A stretch of 64,000 nt of DNA from assembly GCA_002197995.1 (NCBI GenBank), contig NGZR01000007.1:888399-952398 (forward strand), written 5' to 3'. A program made the position numbers and the translations under genes. Below the pieces are notes generated by a model. The model ran no database searches, was not told where the DNA came from, and saw only the letters and a program-made list of their open reading frames with translations. Within the stretch, counting starts at the first letter, position 1; each line of letters begins with the position of its first letter. Of the stretch, positions 45,901-56,730 are shown piece by piece. The DNA comes from Gaeumannomyces sp. JS-464 (Eukaryota; Ascomycota; Sordariomycetes; Magnaporthales; Magnaporthaceae).

Positions 45901-48900
45901 CCTATTTTATCGTAACCGGTTTATTTTATTAGCGTTTTTTTTTCCCTTTGCTTTTAACGTTTTTAATAGTTAAAATTTTTTTTATTAAAAATTCTTTTTA
46001 AAATTCCCCATTTTTAAATAATAGTATTAGTATTAAACCGGGTCGTATATTTATATTTATTTGGTTTAAAAGCGGGTTGTTTATTACACGTTATATTAAT
46101 TCCATATAAAAGTTAAAATAAATGCTTTTCGATACGTTTAATATAACGTTTAATAAGTTAAATACCGTTACCATTTCGAATTTATTCGCTATTTAATTTA
46201 ATTTTTTACTAAGTTTATTTATTTTTATATTACGAAATAAAAGTTAAACCTTATCGTTTATTTTAAACTTTTCCGTTAAACGCCGGGATTTATTCGCGTC
46301 GGTTTTTTATTATTATTAAGTAAACGCTATTACGGTTGTAATTATTTTTAACCCCTTTTTTAAATGTGCTAAAAATGCGGCTACCCGTTTTTTTTCGTTT
46401 GTTATTAATGCTTTCGTTATATACGGGCTTTTTAGCAAAAGGTTAATATCGAACCCAAATAATAAACGGTTTAAGTTAAACCTTATTATAATAAAGTTTC
46501 GGTTATTTAACGCTAATTAGTACGCGTTTAAATGGAAAGCTTAATTTTTTTAGGAAAAAATAATAAAATAGCGTAAATAATATTGCACTTTTTAATTTGC
46601 TCGCTTCGTACCTCCGTTTGTTTATAAGTAAAAAGCTATCGATAAAAGTTAATTAATGCCGATTTAGGAATAAAGTTTTATTTAAAAGTTTTTAATTTAA
46701 TTCGAGCTTTTATTGGAAATAATACGGTCGGAAAAGTTACGAAACTTTTACCATATGTTTTAAAACCGTACTGCGCATTTTTTAGCGCTTATTATATGCA
46801 TTGCTTTAAATTAAACGTATTTTAATAGTTTATTTATAATAACTATTAAATATTTCGAATTTTTTTTATTTACTGGTAATTCTGTTATAAAATCGATGGA
46901 AATAGTTTTTTAATATTAATTCGGTACGGGTAAAAGGCGTAAAAAGTTTTATTTTGCTAATTTTAATAGTTAAGATTTCCGGTATACGTTATAATTGCGT
47001 ACGAAACGCGCTATATCCCGTATTATCCTTTTTTAATAGTAATCCCGGCAAAATATTTTAAACGTGTTATTTTTGCTTGCGTGTTTTACGATTAGCGAAA
47101 CGTGCATTTTTTATATTATAATAGTTGTTAATGGTTTTTACGCTAGTAATTATAAACGTTTTTTATATTGCAAAGCTTTTTACGCATTAATAAAGCAATT
47201 TATAATTTGTGCTTTTATATCGGCGGCGAAAAAAAACCTTCGTACGTTTATTATTACCGCGTTAAGTTTCGCTAAATAGCTATGGTTTCGGCGTAACGCC
47301 TTTTCCCAAAGTTCCGTAATGTTTATTTCGCGGAAAAGCTATATGCCTTTTAGTAAAATACCGGACTTAAAGCGAACGTTTATCGCTTCCGACGTTATAT
47401 TTTTTAAAGTTCGTATCGGGGTTAAAGTTATCGCGGGGTGGGTTAGGTAAAGCATTATCGTTTTACAAGGTTTTATTAACTCGTTTTGCTTTTTTCGCGA
47501 TAAAACGTCCGGGAAGGTGGCATACTTCCCCGGTTTATATTGCAAGTTATAATCGAATTTAAATAAGGTTTTTACTTAACGCATTTATCGTTTAAAAACT
47601 TCCCGTAATTTGGAAAAATATTTTAAAGCTTTATGGTTTATTTAAATTAAAAATAGCTTTCGCACGCTGCGAAGTTTTAATTTTTATGCTTTAATATAAA
47701 CGATTATAGCCAGTAACTTTTTGTTATAAATGGTATAATTCCGTTAATTACTTTTTAATTTAGCTAAGTGAAACGCGATTAGGCGCTAAATCCTATTTTT
47801 ACCTAATTGGGAAAAGCAATTTCCAAATGCCGCGTTTAAGCAATTTATTTTAACCTTTATATTTAAGTCGGGGTTTTATTACGCTAATACCGGAGTTTGC
47901 ATAAAAGCTAGTTTAAGCTTTTCGAATGCCGTATTAATTTATTTAATTCAATTAAACGGGATTCCCTTTTTTATTAGCGTTATTAATAATATAATTAAAT
48001 TGGAATATTTGTTAATAAAATTTCGGTAAAAGTTAGCGAATTTTAAAAAGCCCCGGAAACTTTTAAGTTTTTTAAGCGCTTTTTACTTTTAAATAGCGCG
48101 GACTTTTTCCGGGTCCGTTTAAATTCCTTTATTTGCTTTAATAATAAAACCGAAGTATTTAACTTTTTATACCGCGAAATCGCTTTTTTCCAAATCCAAA
48201 TTTAACCCGGTTTTACGCAACTTTTAAAAAACTTCCCGGATTTTACTTATATGGTTTTTACGCGACCCCGAGGAAAAAATTAATACATCGTTTAAATATG
48301 CTAATACGTAATCGTTTAAAATATTTCTTAATACGCCGTTAATATAACGTTAAAAAGTAACCGAAACGTTTGCTAACTTAAATAAGCACATTAATTATTC
48401 GAATAAACCGAACCGTATGCGAAAAGCTATTAAATGTTCGTCCTTTTTTACTATCCGTATTTTATAAAATGCGGTTTAAACGTTAATTTTAATAAACCAT
48501 TTCGCTTCGGTTAAAAAACGAAGCGTTTTTTTTACTAATGGGAGTGGGTATCGATTTTATAGCGTAATCGCGTTAAATGCTTTGTAATCCACGTATAAAC
48601 GTTAATTATTTATCGGTTTTTTTACTATTAACATTAGCGCTATCGCCGGTAAAAAGCTGGTTTAAATTTACCTTTTATTTATTAAATTTATAATTTATCG
48701 GCGCAATTTCAAAAGTTAATTTTAAAATATGTTATAAAATCGGCTTTAAAATAATTCCGGTTTATTTTCGTTATTATTTGTTTTTAACCGAATGTAATAG
48801 TTTAAATTTCTTCGGTGTAAAAGTAAAACCGATACTTTGCTTTTGTTAAAAAAATTCGCGAAATCCCCCAATTTCGAAAGTAATTTAAACGTGGTTGGTT

Positions 48901-50696
48901 TTTATTTCGTAATTGTTATTATCGTTTATAAAATTCGTATTATTTCCTTTAATAACGTAGCGGTAAACTCGTAGCTTTAAGCTAGGTTTTTAACGTTATT
49001 TTCGGCATATTACCGCGAAAATATGCCAATTACTAATGCTAGTTATTTACCGTTTTTTAATCGGGTATATAATTTTTAAACCATTATATTTCGTATTGCC
49101 TTTATTCGGAAAAAGCTACCCGCCGCGTTTAATTTTACGCGGTTATGCTTTATTTATAATAATCCTAAAATAACATTTTTAAGCATTCCCAAAATAATGT
49201 AAAATAAAGTAAAAAATACTTACCCGTTTAAATTCATTTCGCATTTAACAATTTAATTAATTGCTAACAATGTGCGTTTTAAAATTATACCGAGCCGGCG
49301 CGGTATTTAAAGCTGTAAACGTTTAACCCCGATCCTTACCGCGAAATTCTCGCTTATCGCCGTATAATATTCGTAACCGGAATTTATTTATACGTTTACG
49401 AATTTAGCGGAATCGAACAATGCTAGTATTAAAAATAGGGGGTTATTTATGCTACGTTTAATTTCTTTTAGTTCGTTTTTCCACTTTTTAATATATAATT
49501 TCCCGGTTGTTAATTTATTCCGTTATTGCGGCGTTTTCCCTTAACTAAAGCTCGTATTAAAAGCTACTCGTTTCCCGTATTAATACCCGCCGTCGCTGCT
49601 TTTAATACCGTGGTAAGCTAAAAGCGAATCGCGCTTCGGTAACGATACGCCCGTTTTTCGTATTCCTAATTGCCATAATTTAAACACGCCCCGGTTTTAC
49701 GCCGTTAGCGGAACACTTTTTAAAAAACCCAAAATATTTTAAATTTACGTGCCTTTTAGCTTTCGCCTTTCTTTAAACTAATGTTTGCTACGTTTACGCC
49801 CGTTATAAGTAAATCCCCCGATTTATCCGTAGTATAAAGTGCGGTATAAAAAGTTAGCGTTTTTTTATTTAACTTATTATTTATATTAATTGCTTCCAAA
49901 GCTTAAACGATACGTTTATACGTGTTAACCATTCCGCTATATAAAGATTGTTATTTTTCGTTCGAAATTACGGCTAATCGGATCCTGTTTAAAATGCGCA
50001 AACGAAGGTAATTAATTTTAATTTCGTTTGTTTATGTAATACCCCTAGCCGCGGCTAATAATATTTTAAATTTCGTAATAAAAGCGGCGAACGTTTAACC
50101 CGGCTTTATTTTAACCACTTTTAGTTTTAATAAAGCTTTAGCTTTTTTATATAAATTGTTAAAAATGGTGGCGAAGTGGTTAAGGAATTGCAATGGGTTG
50201 TAAATGCTATAGGGGCTTCCGGTTTCGTAATACGAGCGTACCACTTCCTAAGTGGCCGGGGTAAAAAAAGCCCAAATGTATTCGTAATAATCGCGTGCGT
50301 TATTAATAAATTCCACGTTTCGGGTTATTTTATATTCGAGTGCGTTTCGCTACGCGTTAAAACCTTATCCGTCGCCGTCGTATAGCGGGGGGTTTTTAAG
50401 TGGTTTTCGTTTAAAAAACGTAATTAAAGCGTTTGCGAGTTTAAGCTAGGCGTTTTATGTTTCGATAATGCGGTTTTGTTTATTGCGTTACTCGACGAAT
50501 ACCGCGTTAGCGTCGGTTTGGAATTTGGCCAACTTTTTTTCGGACGCGGCCAAACGTGTTTATAGCTCCGCGATAATGGCTGTTAGGTTTAACTGGTTAG
50601 GGAGTGTTAAAGCCGGGGTTGCGGCGTTTCCCGGCGATAGTGGGATTAGGATAGGCATGGTTATAATCCCGCATTCGGGAAAAGATTTTACAAAAA

Positions 50697-50885
50697 TGTA
50701 ATAGGTTAAGCTAATGGGTAGTGGCTAATAGGAGCTAAAGTGATGTTATTTTGCAAAATGAAAAGAAATAGGAAGGAGGAAAGCTAACTTAGTCCCGGAA
50801 GTTGTCCTTAGTTATATATGCATAAAGACGGTTTAGGGGTAACCTTTAAGCTTTTTACCCGTGCCCTTAGCACGGAACCATAACA
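50697..50885 (-). repeat. E4 LTR, right copy (5' LTR)
   Basis: 189 bp, differing from the left copy mostly by transitions; less AT-rich than the left copy. Confidence 0.93.
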
Positions 50886-51510
50886 TTTTTATAGCTTAGT
50901 TCGCTTATAACAATTTAATTTATAAAAGCATAAAAACGATACCGTTTTTTACGAATTATGGGTTTACGCTAATAGCGTATAAAAAACCTAAAGCAAAAAA
51001 GCATGCCCCGGTAGCGGAAATACAAATAACAAAGCTTACCAAATTGCATAAATACTTCCAAACAAAGTTTAAAAAAAACTACGGCACCGCATAACTACTT
51101 AAGCAAATAAAAAAAATCGAAAAACCGACTTTTAAAAAAGGGGATAGCGTTTATCTTTTTCGACGAAATATTAAAACGAAACGATTAAGCGATAAGTTAA
51201 ACTATAAAAAACTAAAACCGTTTAAAATATTAAAAAAGGTTTTAAACGTAAATTACAAACTTTAATTACCGCTAATTATAAAATCCTACCCAGTTTTTTA
51301 TATTTCCCTATTCGAATTTAACATTACCGGGTTTTAAAAGCGACGAGTTAATAAAAGTCGACTTAAAATAAAAATACGAAATTGAAAAAGGTTTAAACCA
51401 TAAGCTAAAAAACAGGCTTAAAAAGTACCTAATTAAATGGAAAAAGTACGGCTACGAAAAAAACACGTAGGAAAAAGCGACGAACTTTAAGCATTGCTAG
51501 GAATTCTTAA
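50886..51510 (+). pseudogene. E3 integrase end and chromodomain
   Basis: Resumes immediately after E4. The chromodomain at 51375-51510 reads YEIEKGLNHKLKNRLKKYLI then KWKKYGYEKNT, a TAG where the family has Trp, then EKATNFKHC. The lost tryptophan is a typical TGG-to-TAG RIP product. Confidence 0.87.
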
Positions 51511-51637
51511 AAGCGTACCAACGGGAACACTTATAAAAAAGTTAGCAAAAAAAAGAAAAGGCGAGCTATTTACCATAGCCGTTTATTTGTATACTCGAAC
51601 GAGCATACGAAAAACGACCGTAAAAAGAACTAACTTT

Positions 51638-51708
51638 AGTTTAACTGGAAATCGAACTTGGGATTTACAAAATAAATGCTATAAATAATACCGTTTTACT
51701 ATTAGGTT
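51638..51708 (-). tRNA. tRNA-like sequence, type B, in E3 (decayed)
   Basis: 71 nt, same place and strand as E1 35019-35089. Acceptor AACCTAA pairs with TTAAACT if G-to-A changes are undone. D-arm GTAAAACGGTATTAT and T-loop TTCGATT are visible. Its anticodon-arm region differs strongly from the E1 copy, so the two may not have been the same tRNA. Confidence 0.45.
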
Positions 51709-51841
51709 AAAAGGAAACAGCATTTACCGAAACCAAATAAAGCAAAAAAGTTTACAACGAACGGTTAGCAAAAAAAAAAAATAAATAAAAATAAAAGCTC
51801 GATAAACTCCGGGGCAAGCCCGAAAATTTATCGACCTTTAC

Positions 51842-51912
51842 GGTTATGCCGGGATTCGAACCCGAAACTTCGGCAAAAAAAACCAAAGCCACGCTTAATG
51901 CGCCACAAAATT
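51842..51912 (-). tRNA. tRNA-like sequence, type A, in E3
   Basis: 71 nt, counterpart of E1 35226-35295. It keeps the perfect B box GGTTCGAATCC and the TGGCGCATTAAG A-box region. The acceptor stem is weakened. Confidence 0.5.
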
Positions 51913-52584
51913 TAAGGAAGTTGTTAAAAAAGGTCGCAATTTACCACGGTTAAAAAAAGCAAGCAGGTCCAAGTTAGGATTAACCTTAAACGCTTGCCAA
52001 TTGAGGGAACGGTAGGAGCCACGCTGGCCAAATTGCGAGGCAGTTTAACAAGCCTCCCGATCGGCTTCCTCCGCTCGATACGCTTTAGCTCCTCACGGAG
52101 TTAATACCACGACGGATCGCTCGTATAAGTTTTTCACGCTATATTTTTTATTCCGCAACGATCGATTTTGGCAAAAATGCCCGCAATTTAGCCTTTGCAA
52201 TTTTTAGCTCCTTCTTCGCGCGAAAATGCTAAAAATTATAATAACGGAGGTGCTTAAAAGCAAAACCTAGGATGTCGCACCGGGAACGACCCTAACGGAC
52301 GTACTTTTCGCAGCGGGAAAAGTCGTCGGAAACCGAACAGCGGTTAAGTCCGCGGCCTTACAGTTGGAACAAAAAAGCATAACAACGGGAAAACTTAGGA
52401 TAAAAGAAAAAAGGTTATCGCGCTTAACGGTTAAACGCGCAAGCTTTCGTTTTAATACCCGACCGGACATTTTTGTTAAAGGAAGGAGACGGTAGCATGG
52501 TAAAAAAGGAAAGTACTTACTATTAACGGAAAGCGGGGCGATAAAAGGTGGCCAAAAGGATTTGGCTTAAAAAGGGAAACCTAG

Positions 52585-52902
52585 TGTTACAACCGCGCCC
52601 GGAAGGAGGGTGCGGGGTGATTAGGACAAATGAAAAGGCCAAAGCGGCCCACTTTAGGACCCAAGTTACGTGATAATCGCAAAATATGTTAGCTATAAAT
52701 ATAGCCAACATATTTAGGAGGTTGCAAGGCAAGCAGCGTGTATATAAAGAATGGATTCCCTATTGTTTTAAGTAGCTTTAATTGGGGCTTCGGCATTAGT
52801 TAACCTAAGTTAGCTCCCAAGCATCCCCTGGGGCAAGCAATTAGGTTGTCCTTTTAAGTTACGTGTTCCCCGTTTACCAGCACCAGTGATATTGTCCTTC
52901 CT

Positions 52903-52934
<32 letters not shown>

Positions 52935-52972
52935 AAGTGCCCTACCTTAAGAGCAGGCCTTTGATTGTAACA
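52585..52972 (+). repeat. E3 3' LTR with a single U3 unit and poly-C tract
   Basis: 388 bp, TGTTACAACCGCGCCCGG...TTGTAACA. It has only one of the three palindromic U3 units found in the 5' LTR, and a run of 30 C at 52904-52933 that the 5' LTR lacks. Confidence 0.92.
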
Positions 52973-52977
52973 CGTTA

Positions 52978-54180
52978 TATACGGCGTAAAAAAAAGTAAT
53001 CCCTTATAGCTTAAAATTAGCTACGTGCGTATAAAAAGATATAATTTATAATATACGCTTTTAATAATTAGCGCTAGTTTTAAAAGGTTTAACGTTTACC
53101 GGTTTATACTTTATTTAAGCTTTCACTTCCTCCTGGATTAGCTTTTTTAATACTAAAACACTTTGTTTAAATCCGGTTGCTAAAAACGTAAAGCATTTAA
53201 AAATTACGTAATTAAACTAAATTTTAAGCTTTTTAATCCTTTCGGCGTTATATAAACAGCTTAATTTAAATTGATATTGCAAAAGCCGGCTTTAAATATT
53301 AGCCGTTTTTGCTTTTAGCACGAACCTAGTAAAGGTTTAATAAGCTTTTAAAACGTCCGTTATCGTAAACGGCAAGTTTTACTATCGGCAAGGGCTTTGC
53401 GAATGCTAAAGCCCGTTTGTTGGTTGGCCCAAACCTGCCTTTTTTCTGGGATTTTAACAAAAACCCGGAAGTCGGCTTTGGGGCCCGTTGGTAGGCGGGG
53501 CGCCCGGGGTGCCCGGCGGCCTGGGGTGCACGGTCCCGTGGGGCCTGTGCGGGTTGTTGGGGCTGTTGGCAAGCTGCCCGGGCCACCGACGCGTAGGTGG
53601 TCGGGATCGGACGCGTCGGATCGGGCGCGTTGTATACAGGGGCTTTAAAAGGGGTTTTTTCCCTTTGGGCCGGCGACGGCAGGCCGAAAAGGGCTTGTTT
53701 GGCGTATTCGATAAAACAATCCTTCCAGCGTTAGCTTCGGGGATTGCCTCCGGTGGGAGTGAAGCGATGCCGGCGTCGATAGAGCGGGCGAGGGTTGCGC
53801 AAATTAATGCCGTTTGCTGTTGCTTGCGGCTGTAACTCGCAATAATTTCCTCCGCGGCCGCCGCGGCCGACCCAAGGGGTGGGCGCGTAGGCCGGGGGTG
53901 GGAAGGGAGGGGAAGGGAAGGGAAAGGGGCACCTGTGCCGGTGCTGCCGTCGTGGGAACCTTCTTGGCCCTGATAAGGCCCTGTTGGGTGTTGCGAGTTC
54001 CGCAACGGGGACGGCGTGGTTGGGTGCGGTGACGCGCGGGGGGGCCCGGGTGGCAGCGACGCGTTCCTCCGGGCCGACGGCCCGGCGAGGAGGGTGCGTG
54101 CCACCCTATTAGCCGAGGGGGGGGGCTGTTGGCAACGGCATATTGCCGTCGCCAGCGCCGTTGGCGGGCGTGTTTATTGG
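52978..54180 (-). pseudogene. LINE ORF1, N-terminal part
   Basis: Start of the Tad-like element, minus strand. The GC-rich part (about 53410-54104) reads as a Pro/Ala/Arg-rich leader with AAAAAEEIIASYSRKQ and then a basic region. At about 53380-53480 is the conserved FRVFVKIPEKRQVWANQ segment, followed by GFSIRKALAD. Below 53400 the frame becomes AT-rich with stops and runs to 52978, where E3 interrupts it; it resumes at 38138. The exact start is uncertain (in-frame GTG at 54104; no clear ATG). Confidence 0.8.
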
Positions 54181-55416
54181 TGTTGGTTCGCTAGATTGGC
54201 AGGTGTTAAGGATTTGTATGCAATTTGGCAGTGTGCACTAACAGCGCAATGCCAAGAATTGGTGAATTCGAGGAAGGTGTTGTCCACCGGGAGAAAGATC
54301 TATCTAAAGTCACGTTCCACGCCGTACGTATGGTCGAAACGGCGAGGTTCCGGAGCCGGACGATTCGCAAGTCCTTTCCTTCATGGTACTTTTCCGAAGA
54401 TGATAGCAGCGATAACTTCGAGCCGCCAAGCAGGCTGCCGAGTGCGAAAAAGCGAGGTTCGTGGTACCTTTCCGAGCTACTAGATAGTAACTAGGCAGTC
54501 GTCCATACTGTATCTCCTAGGTTGAGGGGCAGCGCCGTATAGTGCTTTACCGGCTAACAATAGCTAGTAGCTGCTTGCTACGTACCTAGGTAGTCATCCA
54601 ACACACGGCCAAACATCCAGTGCGCAGATAATACGTCACCCACGCGGCAAAGTTTTCTACGAGGTCAAGAACGACGCATCTGCTGTGGGTAAGTATCAGC
54701 AACGGCCTGGCTACCCATATGGTCGACTTGGTTCCTGTACGGATAACACAGACTTGTCGGAAGCCGAGGCCCATGGTGCAGCTTCACCATCCAGATCTGC
54801 CACAGGACGAACAGTCAAGAGGATTTTTGTCCATGTCTGGCGGCTCGGATATACGAGGCCCATAGAGCAGTCAAACAAAGAGACCGTTGTCCCTCCTGAG
54901 GCAAGAACAATGCAATGGCCACTCCCGTACCTAGTGAACAAGAAGCACGTCATGTGAGCGTCGCAATGGGTCGTTTATTTTCCATATATAGGATCAAGGC
55001 ACCTAAGCTTGAGGTGATCTCCAGAAAGAAATGGCGTACAAAGGGAAATTGACTGGGCAAAAGAAACAAGCGAGGAGCCGGTAGATTGCCCGGCCAGTCG
55101 CGTACCAAATCCGGGAATCCAACATTGTTTGGTAGGGGAATCCAATACGCCAGCCCTTGACATAAACCTTGGTGAGCATGTCCAAAAACACTCCAAAAAA
55201 AAAGACCCTTACTGTCCAGGTCGACAGGGGTATGAAGAAGAAGAGAAAGGCAAAGAAGACGCATAACAAATCAAGTCATCTCGAGACACGCTCTGCGGCC
55301 GCAGAGCGTGCGTGGCGTTAGGGCCGTCGAGTAAATAAATACCAGAAGTTTTAAACAAATAGTATGGCATCGTTCAGACGTTGCGCAGCTGCCAAAGATT
55401 GTGAGATTGTCCCTGG
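54181..55416. other. Spacer between the LINE and the Opy2-like gene
   Basis: The first part may be LINE 5' UTR. A plus frame at 54225-54494 has two FPSWYFSE/GSWYLSE-like segments and a minus frame at 55003-55269 is strongly hydrophobic; neither matches a known family and both may be chance. The 3' UTR of the Opy2-like gene probably occupies the end of this stretch. Confidence 0.45.
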
Positions 55417-56730
55417 TTAGCGGGTGGCGTGCATATCGCTGAATGGGCTCGTTTCGCGGTCCGTCTTGATCAGATCCCGTTGTGAGGCGCGGCGGGTTGC
55501 CTCTTCTATGACGGCGTTGAGCGACTGTTTGCTCTTCTCGCTTGATGACTTGGGCGGGTCGGCGAAGGGGCCTTGGTCGGGATGGGGAGAATCCTCGATG
55601 AGGGTGACGGCCGCCGAGACTCGGGATTCGCTTGGCGACACAGGAGAGGTGAGAAGCGGCGAGGAAGAGAGAGAGTCTCCCGCGCTCACAGAATTGGCCA
55701 AACTGCTGCCGGGCTTCTTGCTGGAGATGCTGCCGACGCGCACAATATGAGGGCGGGCCGCCATGGCGGTGCTGGCACTCGCGTTGTTCAGGAACGTGGA
55801 CCCAACGCTGAAGGTGCTGTTGGCCGGGCTCGGTGGCCCGGCGGTGCCGGCACTGTACTTCTCGTAGTCGATGTTGGGGACGGGAGGCGTGCTCGAGCCG
55901 CTGCTGCCGCTGCTCATGGTCGACTTGACGCTGACCATGGCAGGCTTGGCACGCATGCCCGTCTGGGCCGGGGCGACGATGACGGCATTCTTCCGTAGAT
56001 GGTGGATGCTATGCTCGAGCGGCGGAGCGTACGACGTGCGGGCGTAAGAGGTGCGGTCAGTGTAGCCCGACATGGCCGAGTAGGTCGAATCTGGCCGCAG
56101 GTCGCTGGGCATGAAGAAGTGCTGGTCCTCGGGCGCGGCCGGGCTGCTGGCCTGCGACACAGAGATGGGGATCGGCGGAACCGGGGAACGAGCAGCGTCG
56201 GAGACGTGGGCGTGGCACGGTTGGTGACGCCAGGAATGTAGGCGATCTGGATAACGTTGGAGGCCCTCGTGAGGACGGTGGAGGCGACCGAATGAACCGT
56301 GTGCGACGACGACCGCTGGTCCCTCCTCGCGACGAAGTCTGAGTTGCCTCCAATCGTGGCGGCGTCCTTTTCGCTGTTCCAGGCGTCGTGGTCGATCGCC
56401 TGCCGCTTGCCTTTGATACAGAACCTCCAGACCAGATATGTCGCGATCGCGATTGCGACGACACCCCCTGCCACTCCACCCGCAATCGGGCCAACATTGG
56501 CGCCGCTGCTGCCACCCGACGTGCTCGAAGTCCCCGTAGGTTGCGGCGTGCTGGCAATGGCACCGCAGAACGCCTTTGGGCATTCGATGACGCAGCTTAT
56601 GTCGTCCTTGTCGAACTTGGTAAAGGAGATCTGACACTCCTTGTTTGGCTCGCACTCAAGATTGCACTTTGGAGCAGCAGGTGGGCATGAGCCAAGGCAT
56701 GTTTTTGCCTGGGCAGAGTTTCCGCCATGC
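55417..56730 (-). CDS. Opy2-like single-pass membrane anchor, frameshifted
   Basis: Opy2 proteins anchor the Ste50/Ste11 complex at the plasma membrane in HOG and invasive-growth MAPK signalling (known for the family). Seen here: a cysteine-rich ectodomain (TCLGSCPP..PKCNLECEPNKEC ... CVIECPKAFCG, about 56555-56706), a Ser/Thr linker, one membrane helix (GPIAGGVAGGVVAIAIATYL, about 56430-56490) followed by basic KGKR, then a long Ser/Pro-rich cytoplasmic tail ending at TAA 55417-55419. The ectodomain and helix are in one frame and the tail in another; the switch falls at a CCCC run (56183-56186), where one extra C would join them. That suggests an assembly error or recent loss. The 5' end is unresolved: acceptors at about 56709 and 56731 and a GTGAGT donor at 56802 are possible. 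Confidence 0.75.

Larger units (their letters stand above)
43459..50885 (-). mobile_element. E4: Ty3/gypsy element nested in E3 integrase
   Basis: 7,427 bp with 189-bp LTRs at both ends (43459-43647 and 50697-50885) and TTTTT on each side. E1 has the empty site ATTCCTTATAGCTT (about 34271). Coding is on the minus strand: gag near the right end (a coiled-coil-like ASEKKLAKF segment near 50540), RT with AYLNDVLIFSSGS at about 48265-48304, and RNase H ending YKPGKYATFPDVLSRKK at about 47485-47540. Integrase should lie at about 46000-47300 but is heavily decayed. No chromodomain was identified. Confidence 0.92.
38139..52972 (+). mobile_element. E3: Ty3/gypsy chromovirus, sister of E1, interrupted by E4
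   Basis: 14,834 bp with LTRs 38139-38581 and 52585-52972 and CGTTA duplicated on each side (38134-38138 and 52973-52977). After removal of E4 (7,427 bp plus duplication) about 7.4 kb remain, collinear with E1 from gag to the tRNA-like pair. It was inserted into ORF1 of the LINE. It is more damaged than E1: the knuckle cysteine is changed and both RT catalytic aspartates are Asn. Confidence 0.95.
13670..53400. mobile_element. RIP-degraded nested retrotransposon block
   Basis: Base composition drops sharply from GC-rich to strongly AT-rich near 13.67 kb and returns near 53.4 kb. Inside, coding frames are readable only by tolerating TAA/TAG stops where CAA, CAG or TGG codons are expected, the signature of C-to-T and G-to-A change. 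The block consists of a minus-strand LINE split by four long terminal repeat insertions, plus older fragments. The components are listed separately. Confidence 0.93.

Noticed and set aside
55003..55269. 88-codon hydrophobic minus frame, possible small membrane protein
   Set aside because: No signal of conservation, no partner gene, and overlapping frames of similar length; kept only as a note in the spacer entry.
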